From contig CABUKW010000007.1 of the NCBI GenBank assembly GCA_902492275.1, positions 1-47,619 of the forward strand: a stretch of DNA of 47,619 bases, given 5' to 3'. Below are positions 1 through 6,188 of the stretch, piece by piece (positions within the stretch are counted from its first letter, which is position 1; each line of letters starts with the position of its first letter). Source of the DNA: an uncultured Peptococcaceae bacterium (GTDB lineage Bacteria; Bacillota; Peptococcia; Peptococcales; Peptococcaceae). A program made the translations under genes and the position numbers. The notes beneath the pieces were generated by a model. It was not told the DNA's origin. It saw only the letters and a list, made by a program, of their open reading frames with translations, and made no database searches.

Positions 1-596
1 TCGGCGCCGTAGATTTTCTGGTGCAGGGCACTATTTATCCAGATGTGATTGAAAGCGGTTTGGGAAAATCGGCAGTCATCAAGTCTCATCACAATGTGGG
101 CGGGCTGCCCGATTATGTTGATTTTAAAGAAATTATCGAGCCATTGCGGTTATTGTTTAAAGATGAAGTGCGCAAAGCCGGTTTGGAATTGGGCATTCCT
201 GAATATCTGGTGTATCGTCAGCCATTCCCTGGTCCAGGACTGGCTATCCGTATTATCGGCGAAGTGACCGAAGAAAAAATAAAAATTCTGCAGGACGCCG
301 ATGCCATCTATCGGGAAGAAGTGGACAAAGCCGGATTGTCCCGTGGAATTGGTCAATATTTTGCAGCGCTGACCAATATGCGCTCCGTAGGCGTTATGGG
401 CGATTTCCGCACCTATGATTACGCCGTGGCCCTGCGGGCAGTAGAAACCTCCGATTTTATGACCGCCGACTCCTTTGAAATGCCATGGGAAGTGTTGAAG
501 AAAGTAACAAATAGAATTGTAAACGAAGTCAAAGGCGTAAACCGCGTTCTGTACGACTGCACCGGCAAACCGCCAGCTACGATAGAGTTTGAATAG
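1..596 (+). CDS. guaA: GMP synthase (glutamine-hydrolysing), C-terminal part
   Basis: This is the 3' end of the host gene; the reading frame is open to the left edge (frame beginning at base 3). GuaA amidates XMP to GMP in purine synthesis. The visible part covers the end of the ATP-pyrophosphatase region (QGTIYPDVIESG, SHHNVGG) and the C-terminal dimerisation domain (PFPGPGLAIRI, ending KPPATIEFE), all typical of the family. No frame damage is visible. It is the only clearly chromosomal gene here, and its 3' end is a well-known insertion point for integrative elements, which fits the integrase that follows. Confidence 0.97.
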   Translation, partial: GAVDFLVQGTIYPDVIESGLGKSAVIKSHHNVGGLPDYVDFKEIIEPLRLLFKDEVRKAGLELGIPEYLVYRQPFPGPGLAIRIIGEVTEEKIKILQDADAIYREEVDKAGLSRGIGQYFAALTNMRSVGVMGDFRTYDYAVALRAVETSDFMTADSFEMPWEVLKKVTNRIVNEVKGVNRVLYDCTGKPPATIEFE

Positions 597-600
597 TGAT
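540..600. other. candidate left attachment site (attL) at guaA 3' end
   Basis: Integrative elements with tyrosine integrases often recombine at the last codons of guaA. Here the integrase gene lies directly after guaA and reads back towards it. The exact core cannot be fixed because the right junction is outside the window. This placement is inferred from position and from what is known of guaA-targeting elements. Confidence 0.3.
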
Positions 601-674
601 GTAAACAGCTCAAACCATATTGGTTGAGCGAAAAATTAATCTTGCAAACAGAGCTTTGACATTAAAATGACATT

Positions 675-710
675 ATAAAAGGGGGAGCGTTATGCAACCC
701 CTTTTATTTT
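675..710. terminator. bidirectional terminator between guaA and integrase
   Basis: A perfect 10-bp stem pairs ATAAAAGGGG (675-684) with CCCCTTTTAT (698-707) around a 13-nt loop. T-runs lie on both sides, so it can end transcription of guaA from the left and of the integrase from the right. Confidence 0.8.
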
Positions 711-718
711 GCGTGTTT

Positions 719-1846
719 TCATGTATTTTCTGTGTATATATTATTTGTGCTGTTTTCTTTATTTGTTTTATCTTCTTGGTACTTTTGTGCAATTTCTTTA
801 ATTGTATCTTTTTCTCGGCCTGGATATAGGTGGCCATATACATTCCAAGTAATAGATGGATTGGAGTGGCCAAGACGTTTAGATATGACCATGATATTTA
901 CGTCCTGGTCAATTAGATAGGCTGCGTGAGAATGACGAAGATCATGCACCCTAATAGGCTTTACTCCTGCTTTTTCGGCATAAGTCTTCAATTTTTTGTT
1001 TACTCTGGATTTGCTAATCATAAAAATTCTATCGTCGTTACCGATTCCGTAAATACTATTAACATAATTTTTTATGTCGTTATAAACAAAATCCGGAAGC
1101 ATGATGCAACGCTTATCCCCGCTTTTAGGAACATCGAAAATTTCTTCATTATCTATGACATTATACCCCTGGTCAATTCTGATTATATCTTTTTGCTCCA
1201 AGTCATCTGGTTTCAAAGCTAGCAATTCCTCAATCCGGCAGCCGGACCAGAATAGTGTTTGCAAAATCAATTTAAACCGATAATCATTTTCAGGTATAGC
1301 AGCCAATACTTTTTCATATTCTTCCAGAGTCCAAAAGAGCATTTCAGCCGAAGGTTTTGATTTTCCCATGGGCGACACGGCCTTGCAAGGGTTATCTTTC
1401 AGCCCATAATAGCGTTCTGCGTAGTGGAATAATGCTTTTAATTGGCTGTTGATTGTGCGTAAATAGGTTTGCGAGTAGCCTTTCCCTTTAATTTCTCGCT
1501 GCCAGCGGGCAATATGTGCCGGCGTAATTTCATCCATCTGCAGGTTCCGAAAATAAGGTAAAATTTGTGCATTCAGTATTGTTTCCTTATTTTTTTTAGT
1601 AGTTTTGCGAACTGATACTTCATCAAAGTATATTTGGACGAAGGATGAGAACGGCATGTTGCTGCATTGTTGAATTTTTTTCTTATCAGAAAAATCGTAT
1701 TGTGTTTTAAAATCTGCTTCCCACTGCTCGGCCTCGCGTTTCTTTGCAAATCCTCGTTTCCGTTTTTGCTTTCGTTCGCCAGTCCAGTCCTTATAATAAA
1801 ATTGACAATACCATGTGTTATTTTTTTCATCCTTGTATGCTGGCAT
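719..1846 (-). CDS. int: phage tyrosine integrase
   Basis: Site-specific recombinase for prophage integration and excision. Residue numbers here count from the GTG three codons before the chosen start. An N-terminal arm-binding AP2-like domain (about 5-50) is followed by a SAM-like core-binding domain (about 65-160) and the catalytic domain. The active-site set is complete: R207 (SGCRIEELLAL), K244, H304/R307 (VHDLRHSHA), H330 (RLGHSN) and nucleophile Y340 (WNVYGH). I chose the ATG at 1846 because the GTG at 1855 lies within its AGGTG ribosome site. It is leftward and next to guaA, the usual place for an integrase beside its attachment site. Confidence 0.95.
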   Translation of the reverse strand: MPAYKDEKNNTWYCQFYYKDWTGERKQKRKRGFAKKREAEQWEADFKTQYDFSDKKKIQQCSNMPFSSFVQIYFDEVSVRKTTKKNKETILNAQILPYFRNLQMDEITPAHIARWQREIKGKGYSQTYLRTINSQLKALFHYAERYYGLKDNPCKAVSPMGKSKPSAEMLFWTLEEYEKVLAAIPENDYRFKLILQTLFWSGCRIEELLALKPDDLEQKDIIRIDQGYNVIDNEEIFDVPKSGDKRCIMLPDFVYNDIKNYVNSIYGIGNDDRIFMISKSRVNKKLKTYAEKAGVKPIRVHDLRHSHAAYLIDQDVNIMVISKRLGHSNPSITWNVYGHLYPGREKDTIKEIAQKYQEDKTNKENSTNNIYTENT

Positions 1847-1887
1847 GATTATCACCTGCTTTATTCGAGATAATTTAACTTTCTTCT

Positions 1888-1931
1888 GATTTTTACAAAA
1901 ATCTATGTATAATAGTACCTAACGCGCGCGT
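1888..1931. promoter_or_regulatory. divergent control region with two palindromes
   Basis: Between the integrase and the 47-aa ORF lies a 16-nt palindrome (1888-1903, GATTTTT-AC-AAAAATC), a TATAAT box at 1908-1913 on the plus strand, and a second palindrome ACGCGCGCGT (1922-1931). The -35 match for the plus promoter is weak. The palindromes are seen directly; their role as operators is inferred. Confidence 0.45.
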
Positions 1932-1959
1932 GTAGATTAGAGGAAAGGGGAGCTACACG
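1929..1959 (+). promoter_or_regulatory. hairpin presenting the ribosome site of the 47-aa ORF
   Basis: CGTGTAG (1929-1935) is perfectly complementary to CTACACG (1953-1959), which ends directly before the ATG at 1960. The 17-nt loop holds the GGAAAGGGGAG ribosome-binding sequence. Such an arrangement could tune translation; this is inference. Confidence 0.4.
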
Positions 1960-2103
1960 ATGAAAGACGCTTATACGAGAATTGTTGAGATATGTAGGGA
2001 ACTGGGCATTATCCAGAACGATTATCTAACAGAAGCTGAATTGGCAATTTTGTTGTCTGAGCTGCTGCATTATTTAGCCGCTTTGGAAACAGATAAAAAC
2101 TGA
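1960..2103 (+). CDS. small protein of unknown function (47 aa)
   Basis: Not recognised. It has a very strong ribosome site (AGGAAAGGGGAG, 1941-1952) about 7 nt before the ATG, an upstream TATAAT box and its own terminator-like hairpin downstream, so it is a complete transcription unit. The protein (MKDAYTRIVEICREL... ending ALETDKN) is predicted helical and acidic, with no cysteine motif or membrane segment. It is divergent to the integrase, a position often held by excisionase or small regulatory genes, but no helix-turn-helix is evident. Confidence 0.6.
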   Translation: MKDAYTRIVEICRELGIIQNDYLTEAELAILLSELLHYLAALETDKN

Positions 2104-2123
2104 ATTAATTTGAGTTAGAAAAG

Positions 2124-2165
2124 GGCGGCGTTTCCTGCAAAAAAGGGAGAAGCCGCCTATTTATT
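2124..2165 (+). terminator. terminator after the 47-aa ORF
   Basis: GGCGGC (2124-2129) pairs with GCCGCC (2152-2157). An inner stem pairs TTTCC (2131-2135) with GGGAGA (2146-2150 region) with one wobble, and TATTTATT follows. Confidence 0.65.
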
Positions 2166-2289
2166 AAGATAAAAAGCTAAAATAAAATTGAATATCAAAT
2201 AATACTTAGCAGGTCCTGCAGGAAAAGCAGGTTCTGCATTTTTACTTGTAGAGCTTTTTCAAAGCTTCCTGTAGCCCATCATTAATAGT

Positions 2290-2892
2290 TTACTTCTCCT
2301 CCTGTTTCGATAATTGCAACATAATTTTTAATGTATCGGCGTTGTCACGTAGAAATTTGGCTATTACTCTTCCTCCTTCCTCTGATAGTTCCCCGTTCTG
2401 TTCTAGCAGACCAGTATCTTTTAATGTTTGTCTAATTAATTTATTACCTTCATTAGCCGACAGGGACTTTTGTGCATTACGTCCAAGCAAAGAGTCCGTG
2501 GAAGTATCAAAAAAATCAGCTATGCGAACGAGCGTTGAAATATCCGGTTGTCGTTTATTAGTTTCCCACATAGCAACAGCACCGCTGCTGACGTTTAAAA
2601 TATCAGCCAAATTTCTCTGACTTAACCCTAACGTACCTCGTAATTTTGCAATATTATTGCCAAGTTTCATCTGTTTTTGTTCAGGGAAAGAATCACTTAT
2701 TTCATTGCCTAGCAAAAAATCAGCTGAAACGCCAAAATAATCGGCTATTTTTGTCAAGGTTGCTCCTCGAGGAGTACAACCATTATTTTTCCAATTTGTT
2801 ACGTTGGATTTATTAATGCCGAGTTCCTGAGCAACGGCACTTGGCTTCTTTCCTATATCTTTACAAAGCAAAACATAAATATTGTAGAACAT
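2290..2892 (-). CDS. XRE-family repressor with two HTH domains and shared tail (R4)
   Basis: DNA-binding regulator and most promoter-distal member of a four-gene paralogous array. It carries two successive XRE helix-turn-helix domains: the first contains QELGINKSNVTNWK and ends ADFLLGNE, the second contains LSQRNLADILNVSSGAVAMWE. After these comes the array's ~50-aa tail (TLKDTGLLEQNGELSEEGG ... FLRDNADTLKIML). I chose the ATG at 2892; its ribosome site is weak (GAAAG). A double-HTH protein is unusual in this array and suggests fusion of two repressor units. Probable repressor or immunity factor; target operators not proven. Confidence 0.85.
   Translation of the reverse strand: MFYNIYVLLCKDIGKKPSAVAQELGINKSNVTNWKNNGCTPRGATLTKIADYFGVSADFLLGNEISDSFPEQKQMKLGNNIAKLRGTLGLSQRNLADILNVSSGAVAMWETNKRQPDISTLVRIADFFDTSTDSLLGRNAQKSLSANEGNKLIRQTLKDTGLLEQNGELSEEGGRVIAKFLRDNADTLKIMLQLSKQEEK
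2301..2358. repeat. 58-nt near-identical repeat, copy 1
   Basis: Matches 2966-3023 at 57 of 58 bases. It encodes the C-terminal end of R4. The near-identity of DNA, not only of protein, indicates recent duplication or gene conversion between R4 and R3. Confidence 0.9.
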
Positions 2893-2957
2893 AAACAATA
2901 CCAACTTTCAGAAAAGTCTATAATAGTTTTTTGCATTGAATGTTAGTATAAGTAGCT

Positions 2958-3335
2958 TTAACTCTCCTGTTTCGATAATTGCAGCATAATTTTTAATGTA
3001 TCGGCGTTGTCACGTAGAAATTTAGCGATTATTTTGTCTCCTTTCTCTGATAATGCCCCGTTTTGGTCCAGTAGTCCAGTATCTTTTAGTGCTTGCTTAA
3101 TTAACTCATCACCTTCATTTGGCAGCAAAGGTTCTTCTTTTTGCCTATCTTCCCTACCTAATAGATAATCAATACTCACGTCAAAAAAATCAGCAATATT
3201 GATAAGGGTAAGAAAATCCGGCTGTCGTTTTCCATTTTCGTAGAGAGAAATTGTGCTTTCTGAAACACCAATAAGAGAACCCAATTCTTTCATTGATATT
3301 TTTTTATTATTGCGTAGCTTACGTAGATTTTTCAT
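2958..3335 (-). CDS. XRE-family repressor with shared tail (R3)
   Basis: A single N-terminal XRE domain (KNLRKLRNNKKISMKELGSL, then GVSESTISLYENGKRQPD and YLLGREDR) is followed by the array tail (ALKDTGLLDQNGALSEKGD ... FLRDNADTLKIML). I chose the ATG at 3335 because GAGGTG sits just upstream and the earlier TTG overlaps that ribosome site. It is separated from R2 by about 140 bp that include a decayed 51-nt repeat. Probable phage repressor paralogue. Confidence 0.88.
   Translation of the reverse strand: MKNLRKLRNNKKISMKELGSLIGVSESTISLYENGKRQPDFLTLINIADFFDVSIDYLLGREDRQKEEPLLPNEGDELIKQALKDTGLLDQNGALSEKGDKIIAKFLRDNADTLKIMLQLSKQES
2966..3023. repeat. 58-nt near-identical repeat, copy 2
   Basis: Partner of 2301-2358, with one mismatch. 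It encodes the C-terminal end of R3. Confidence 0.9.
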
Positions 3336-3418
3336 GAGCAACACCTCATTTAGAAAAAAGTGAAAAAAGACTTAGACGTAAATAACGCAGAAAAATCGGG
3401 ATTTCGATTGGAATAAAC

Positions 3419-3469
3419 TTTATGAAACAAAAGATTTAGAAAAAGCCCTGGGCTGATTCAATCGGAAGA
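3419..3469. repeat. 51-nt direct repeat, decayed copy
   Basis: About 90% identical (5 differences) to 5011-5061. Here the short reading frame beginning ATGAAACAAAAGATT meets a TAG in the sixth codon, while the copy at 5014 stays open for 19 codons. It looks like debris from duplication of the region around the small membrane-protein gene. Confidence 0.8.
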
Positions 3470-3475
3470 CGTAGT

Positions 3476-4060
3476 TTATTTTTCATCCTGTTTTGATAAT
3501 TGCAGCATATTTTTTAACATATCTGCATTGCCACGAATGAGTTGTGCAACAATACGTTCATTTTCTTCCGGCAATTCTCCATTTTTTTCAATCAAACCGG
3601 TGTCTTTAAGAGTAGACAAAATTAAATCGTCTTTATCTTTTTTTGTAGATAGTAAAAGATTTTTCAACATAGTAGCATTATTACGGATAAAATCTGCAAT
3701 AATCTTCCCCCCATCGTCAGATAGCGAGCCATCCGTATCTAATAGACCAGTATCTTTTAAGGCTTGTTGAATGATTGCGTTTCCATCTTCAATTATAAGA
3801 GGTATTTGAGTGTTTTCTGTATTGTGCTCCAATAGATAATCGGTGGTGACATTGAAATAGTTGGCTATTTTTATCAATGTCTCATAATCAGGATTTCGCA
3901 TACCCCGTTCATATTGTGATAAGGAAGCACTACTAATGTTTAGGAGTTTACCTAGTTCTGCTTGTGATAAGTCTTTTTCTTCTCGTAATCTTCGTATTCG
4001 TTTCCCAAGATTTGTAGCAGCGCCTGGAACAAATGTATTAGTTGATTTATTATTCTTCAT
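3476..4060 (-). CDS. XRE-family repressor with duplicated tail (R2)
   Basis: One XRE domain (residues about 18-80: KRIRRLREEKDLSQAELGKL, NISSASLSQYERGMRNPD, DYLLEHN) is followed by two consecutive copies of the array tail. The first contains ALKDTGLLDTDGSLSDDGG, the second TLKDTGLIEKNGELPEENE and ends NMLQLSKQDEK. The gene begins 6 nt after R1 ends, so the two are surely cotranscribed. Tail duplication with a single DNA-binding head is the mirror image of R4. The tail is probably an oligomerisation or ligand-sensing module, by inference only. Confidence 0.88.
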   Translation of the reverse strand: MKNNKSTNTFVPGAATNLGKRIRRLREEKDLSQAELGKLLNISSASLSQYERGMRNPDYETLIKIANYFNVTTDYLLEHNTENTQIPLIIEDGNAIIQQALKDTGLLDTDGSLSDDGGKIIADFIRNNATMLKNLLLSTKKDKDDLILSTLKDTGLIEKNGELPEENERIVAQLIRGNADMLKNMLQLSKQDEK

Positions 4061-4066
4061 TTGCTT

Positions 4067-4453
4067 TCATCTTTCTTTTTGATTGGATTTTTGTAGCATT
4101 GCTTTTAGCAAAGATGCATTGTTGCGAATAAAATCTGCAATTAATTTACCGCCTTCCTCTGATAATTCTCCGTTTTGGTCTAGCAGGCCGGTATCTTTTA
4201 ATGCTTGTCTAATAATTGAATTTCCGTCTTTGGCAGAAAGAGAAAATTGAACATTTACAGTATTATGTCCCAGTAAATAATCTGTAGAAACATTAAATAT
4301 ATCAGCTAATTTTTCTAGTGTATATGCATCTGGTACAGTTTTCTCTTGTTCGTAATATCCATATGCACTTTTTGTTATACCAATTTTTTTGGCTATATCT
4401 TCTTGAGTGTAATTAAATTCTTTTCTCAATTCTTTTAAACGGATGCTTAACAT
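4067..4453 (-). CDS. XRE-family repressor with shared tail (R1), promoter-proximal
   Basis: XRE domain (LKELRKEFNYTQEDIAKKIG, ITKSAYGYYEQEKTVPD, DYLLGHN) plus one tail (ALKDTGLLDQNGELSEEGG ... FIRNNASLLKAMLQKSNQ). AGGAGG lies 7 nt before the ATG. It is the first gene read from the leftward promoter at 4631-4659 and therefore the best candidate for the main lysogeny repressor acting on the three palindromes between 4636 and 4750. Confidence 0.88.
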   Translation of the reverse strand: MLSIRLKELRKEFNYTQEDIAKKIGITKSAYGYYEQEKTVPDAYTLEKLADIFNVSTDYLLGHNTVNVQFSLSAKDGNSIIRQALKDTGLLDQNGELSEEGGKLIADFIRNNASLLKAMLQKSNQKER

Positions 4454-4630
4454 TAAAAGCCCTCCTATTGCGTATTAAGGTTCTGTTAGGTTGTTAGGGA
4501 AAAAAGTCATGAAAGCCCTTTATATCAAAGCTTTGCAGTCTTGGCCTTTATCTCCCTAAATGAATCTTACTCCCACGCTATTCATGGTTATTTTCTTTCA
4601 TACCTTCTTTACAGAACCCGTATTAACCAT
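4454..4630 (-). other. untranslated leader of the repressor array
   Basis: No gene is seen. The leftward promoter would give a leader of about 170 nt. It contains an 8-nt inverted repeat, ACAGAACC (4611-4618) and GGTTCTGT (4479-4486), with CGTATTAA repeated next to each arm. The function of this pairing is unknown. Confidence 0.4.
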
Positions 4631-4659
4631 AATATACAATTAATGATTGTTAAAGTAAA
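4631..4659 (-). promoter_or_regulatory. leftward repressor promoter
   Basis: On the minus strand TTTACT (4659-4654) is followed by 17 nt and TATATT (4636-4631). Operator O1 fills the spacer, so the array is probably autoregulated. Confidence 0.75.
4636..4650. promoter_or_regulatory. operator O1
   Basis: ACAATTAATGATTGT matches the O2 palindrome with one change and lies in the spacer of the leftward promoter. Confidence 0.75.
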
Positions 4660-4698
4660 TGCAAAACAAGAAATAATCGGATTTTTAACAATTTTTCC

Positions 4699-4727
4699 TT
4701 GACAAACAATTAATAATTGTCTATCAT
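4699..4727 (+). promoter_or_regulatory. rightward early promoter
   Basis: TTGACA (4699-4704), 17-nt spacer, TATCAT (4722-4727). Operator O2 fills the spacer. It drives the Cro-like gene at 4775. Confidence 0.85.
4706..4720. promoter_or_regulatory. operator O2
   Basis: ACAATTAATAATTGT is a perfect 7+1+7 palindrome inside the rightward promoter spacer. Confidence 0.8.
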
Positions 4728-4750
4728 ATAAACAAGTAATACTTGTTTAT
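4728..4750. promoter_or_regulatory. operator O3
   Basis: Perfect 23-nt palindrome with 11-nt arms, core ACAAGTAATACTTGT (4732-4746). It follows the -10 box and covers the transcription start. The three sites share ACAANTAATNNTTGT. Confidence 0.8.
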
Positions 4751-4774
4751 CAAAAAGCGAAAGGATGTGAAAGA

Positions 4775-4972
4775 ATGAATATCTTAAAAGAATTAAGGGA
4801 AAGTAAATCTCTGACACAAACTCAAGTGGCAAATGCGGTTGGTATAAGCCAGCAAGCATATAGTTTGATAGAAAATGGACAAAATAGTCCCAGTTTAGAA
4901 ACGGCATTGAAATTTTCTGCATTTTTTGAAATGCCGGTAAATAAAATTTTTTTATCTGAAAAACAATTATAG
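4775..4972 (+). CDS. small Cro-like XRE regulator
   Basis: A 65-aa protein that is almost only one helix-turn-helix (LRESKSLTQTQVANAVGISQ, then YSLIENGQNSPSLETALKF). AAAGGATGTGAAAG lies before the ATG. It is divergent from the repressor array across promoters that contain three related operators, the classic position of Cro. It probably competes for those operators and represses the array during lytic growth. It lacks the array tail. Confidence 0.85.
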   Translation: MNILKELRESKSLTQTQVANAVGISQQAYSLIENGQNSPSLETALKFSAFFEMPVNKIFLSEKQL

Positions 4973-5010
4973 ATTGTCTTTCGCAATTTAAAATTACAAG
5001 TGGCCCCAAT

Positions 5011-5061
5011 TTTATGAAACAAAAGATTCAGAAAAAGCTCTGGACTGATTTAATCGGGAGA
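5011..5061. repeat. 51-nt direct repeat, intact copy
   Basis: About 90% identical to 3419-3469. This copy contains the open 19-codon frame that precedes the small membrane protein. Confidence 0.8.
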
Positions 5062-5073
5062 AATGTGTCATGA
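5014..5073 (+). CDS. possible 19-aa leader peptide
   Basis: A short frame reading MKQKIQKKLWTDLIGRNVS ends in TGA, overlapping the ATG of the next ORF (ATGA, 5070-5073). The overlap suggests translational coupling, but the ribosome site before 5014 is poor and the second copy of this sequence is broken, so it may not be a gene. Confidence 0.3.
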   Translation: MKQKIQKKLWTDLIGRNVS

Positions 5074-5240
5074 AAATTGTTTTACTTATAGCGCTGCTTT
5101 ATTTTCTATTATTACAGATTAATTTGAATCATAGTCAAATAGAAATGCAGTGCTATCATCTGATTGCTAAAGAGAAACGTGCTCTACTGAATTTGCAGGA
5201 TAAAGTGAAATTGTTAAAGTCGAATATTTTCATTTTTTAG
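5070..5240 (+). CDS. small membrane protein with coiled-coil tail (56 aa)
   Basis: Too short for usual ORF cut-offs. Residues 3-17 form one hydrophobic helix (IVLLIALLYFLLLQI), followed by a charged helical segment rich in K, E, Q and L, an N-terminal anchor plus cytoplasmic or external coiled coil. GGGAG lies 9 nt before the ATG. The last 27 nt overlap the 3' end of the convergent XRE gene at 5214. Function unknown; small phage membrane proteins of this shape often act in exclusion or lysogenic conversion, but nothing here proves that. Confidence 0.55.
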   Translation: MKIVLLIALLYFLLLQINLNHSQIEMQCYHLIAKEKRALLNLQDKVKLLKSNIFIF

Positions 5241-5555
5241 TCCTTTAGCGATTTTTATTAAGAGTTCAATTCTATCCCCTGATAATGTAGAGGCACAACG
5301 TACCAGTTCAGCAAGATTAGGTGGTAGAGTGCCATCTACTGCTTGATTATCAAGTAAGTAAGAAACGGGCAAATCTAAAGCTTTAGCGATGACCGAAACG
5401 GTTTCTATATTAGGGCGTTTGTTCCCTGATTCAATATAGCTAATTGAAGATTGAGCAAGGCCACATTCTTTAGCTAGTTGTCCTTGACTGTATCCCATTG
5501 ATTCGCGTGCATGTTTTATTTTTTCAGCGATAGACATATCGTCCCAATTATTCAT
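5214..5555 (-). CDS. XRE-family regulator, second divergent pair (left)
   Basis: A 113-aa protein. HTH residues about 10-65 (KHARESMGYSQGQLAKECGL, AQSSISYIESGNKRPN, PVSYLLDN), then a short helical tail (ELLIKIAKGLKNENI). I chose the ATG at 5555 because AGGAGG lies 10 nt upstream; the longer frame begins at a TTG before that ribosome site. It is divergent from the XRE gene at 5659 and has no array tail. It may be a second repressor or the regulator of its neighbour. Confidence 0.82.
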   Translation of the reverse strand: MNNWDDMSIAEKIKHARESMGYSQGQLAKECGLAQSSISYIESGNKRPNIETVSVIAKALDLPVSYLLDNQAVDGTLPPNLAELVRCASTLSGDRIELLIKIAKGLKNENIRL

Positions 5556-5611
5556 AATGAAAATACCTCCTAAAATCAATCGATTTAATGATATTATATA
5601 ACAAAAGAGAC

Positions 5612-5640
5612 TTGACTAATAAAGCAATTAGAGATATAGT
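5612..5640 (+). promoter_or_regulatory. promoter of the 5659 early operon
   Basis: TTGACT (5612-5617), 17-nt spacer, TATAGT (5635-5640), close to consensus. A TATAAT box on the other strand (5598-5593) faces the 5214 gene. The palindrome AATCGATT (5578-5585) lies near the leftward start. Confidence 0.7.
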
Positions 5641-5658
5641 AATCGAAAGGGTGATTAA

Positions 5659-5973
5659 ATGGACATTGGAATGAGAGTAAAACAGCTTCGAGAAGAACAG
5701 CGACTTTCTCAATATGATTTATCGAAGCTGGCGGGAGTACAACAATCGACAATATCTTATATCGAAATTGGAGAAAAGAATCCATCTGTAGATACAGCTA
5801 TAAAGTTGGCAAATGCGTTAGGTGTGGATTTGAATACTTTGGTTGGGATAGGAACGATTCAAAGAATGAGCAATGAAGATATGGTAATAAGAATCGCCAA
5901 AGCCTTGGATGTAGATATTTTAGTTAATGCAAAGGAAGTGAGTGAAGTTGGAAAACAAGCAGAAAATTTGTGA
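5659..5973 (+). CDS. XRE-family regulator, second divergent pair (right)
   Basis: HTH at the N-terminus (VKQLREEQRLSQYDLSKLAG, VQQSTISYIEIGEKNPSVD), then a ~35-aa tail. GAAAGGGTG precedes the ATG. It heads the early operon that runs rightward through many small genes and overlaps the next gene. It probably controls early transcription together with the divergent 5214 product. Confidence 0.82.
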   Translation: MDIGMRVKQLREEQRLSQYDLSKLAGVQQSTISYIEIGEKNPSVDTAIKLANALGVDLNTLVGIGTIQRMSNEDMVIRIAKALDVDILVNAKEVSEVGKQAENL

Positions 5974-6154
5974 ATTGCTTTTGCCTACATTACAAGCAAC
6001 ACGGGCCGCAGATGGATTGGTTTCGCTGGAGTACAAGCCCGTTAGAGAAGTTGTAGTTGCCACTTTTTTAGGCGGCGGTACGAAAGAGCGTAGTGTATGG
6101 GGCGATTCAGGCGTAATGATGATTCAGGATATTTTGAAGATGTTTCTGTATTAG
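5942..6154 (+). CDS. hypothetical early phage protein
   Basis: Not recognised. A 70-aa frame overlaps the XRE gene by 32 nt. Start is GTG at 5942 or TTG at 5948; AAAGGAAG (5931-5938) suits the TTG better. The protein has a small glycine-rich part (VVATFLGGGTKERS) without a known motif. Confidence 0.55.
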   Translation: MKLENKQKICELLLPTLQATRAADGLVSLEYKPVREVVVATFLGGGTKERSVWGDSGVMMIQDILKMFLY

Positions 6155-6188
6155 ATTGTAGCCGGAAACTCGAAAGAGGTGATTTTAG

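Noticed and set aside
2205..2240. GCAGG-rich hairpins before R4
   Set aside because: Short imperfect pairings around a PstI-like site; no T-run or operator match, so no function assigned.
4710..5009. Leftward 99-codon frame opposite the Cro-like gene
   Set aside because: Covers the promoter region and the antisense of a clear HTH gene; no ribosome site or family signature.
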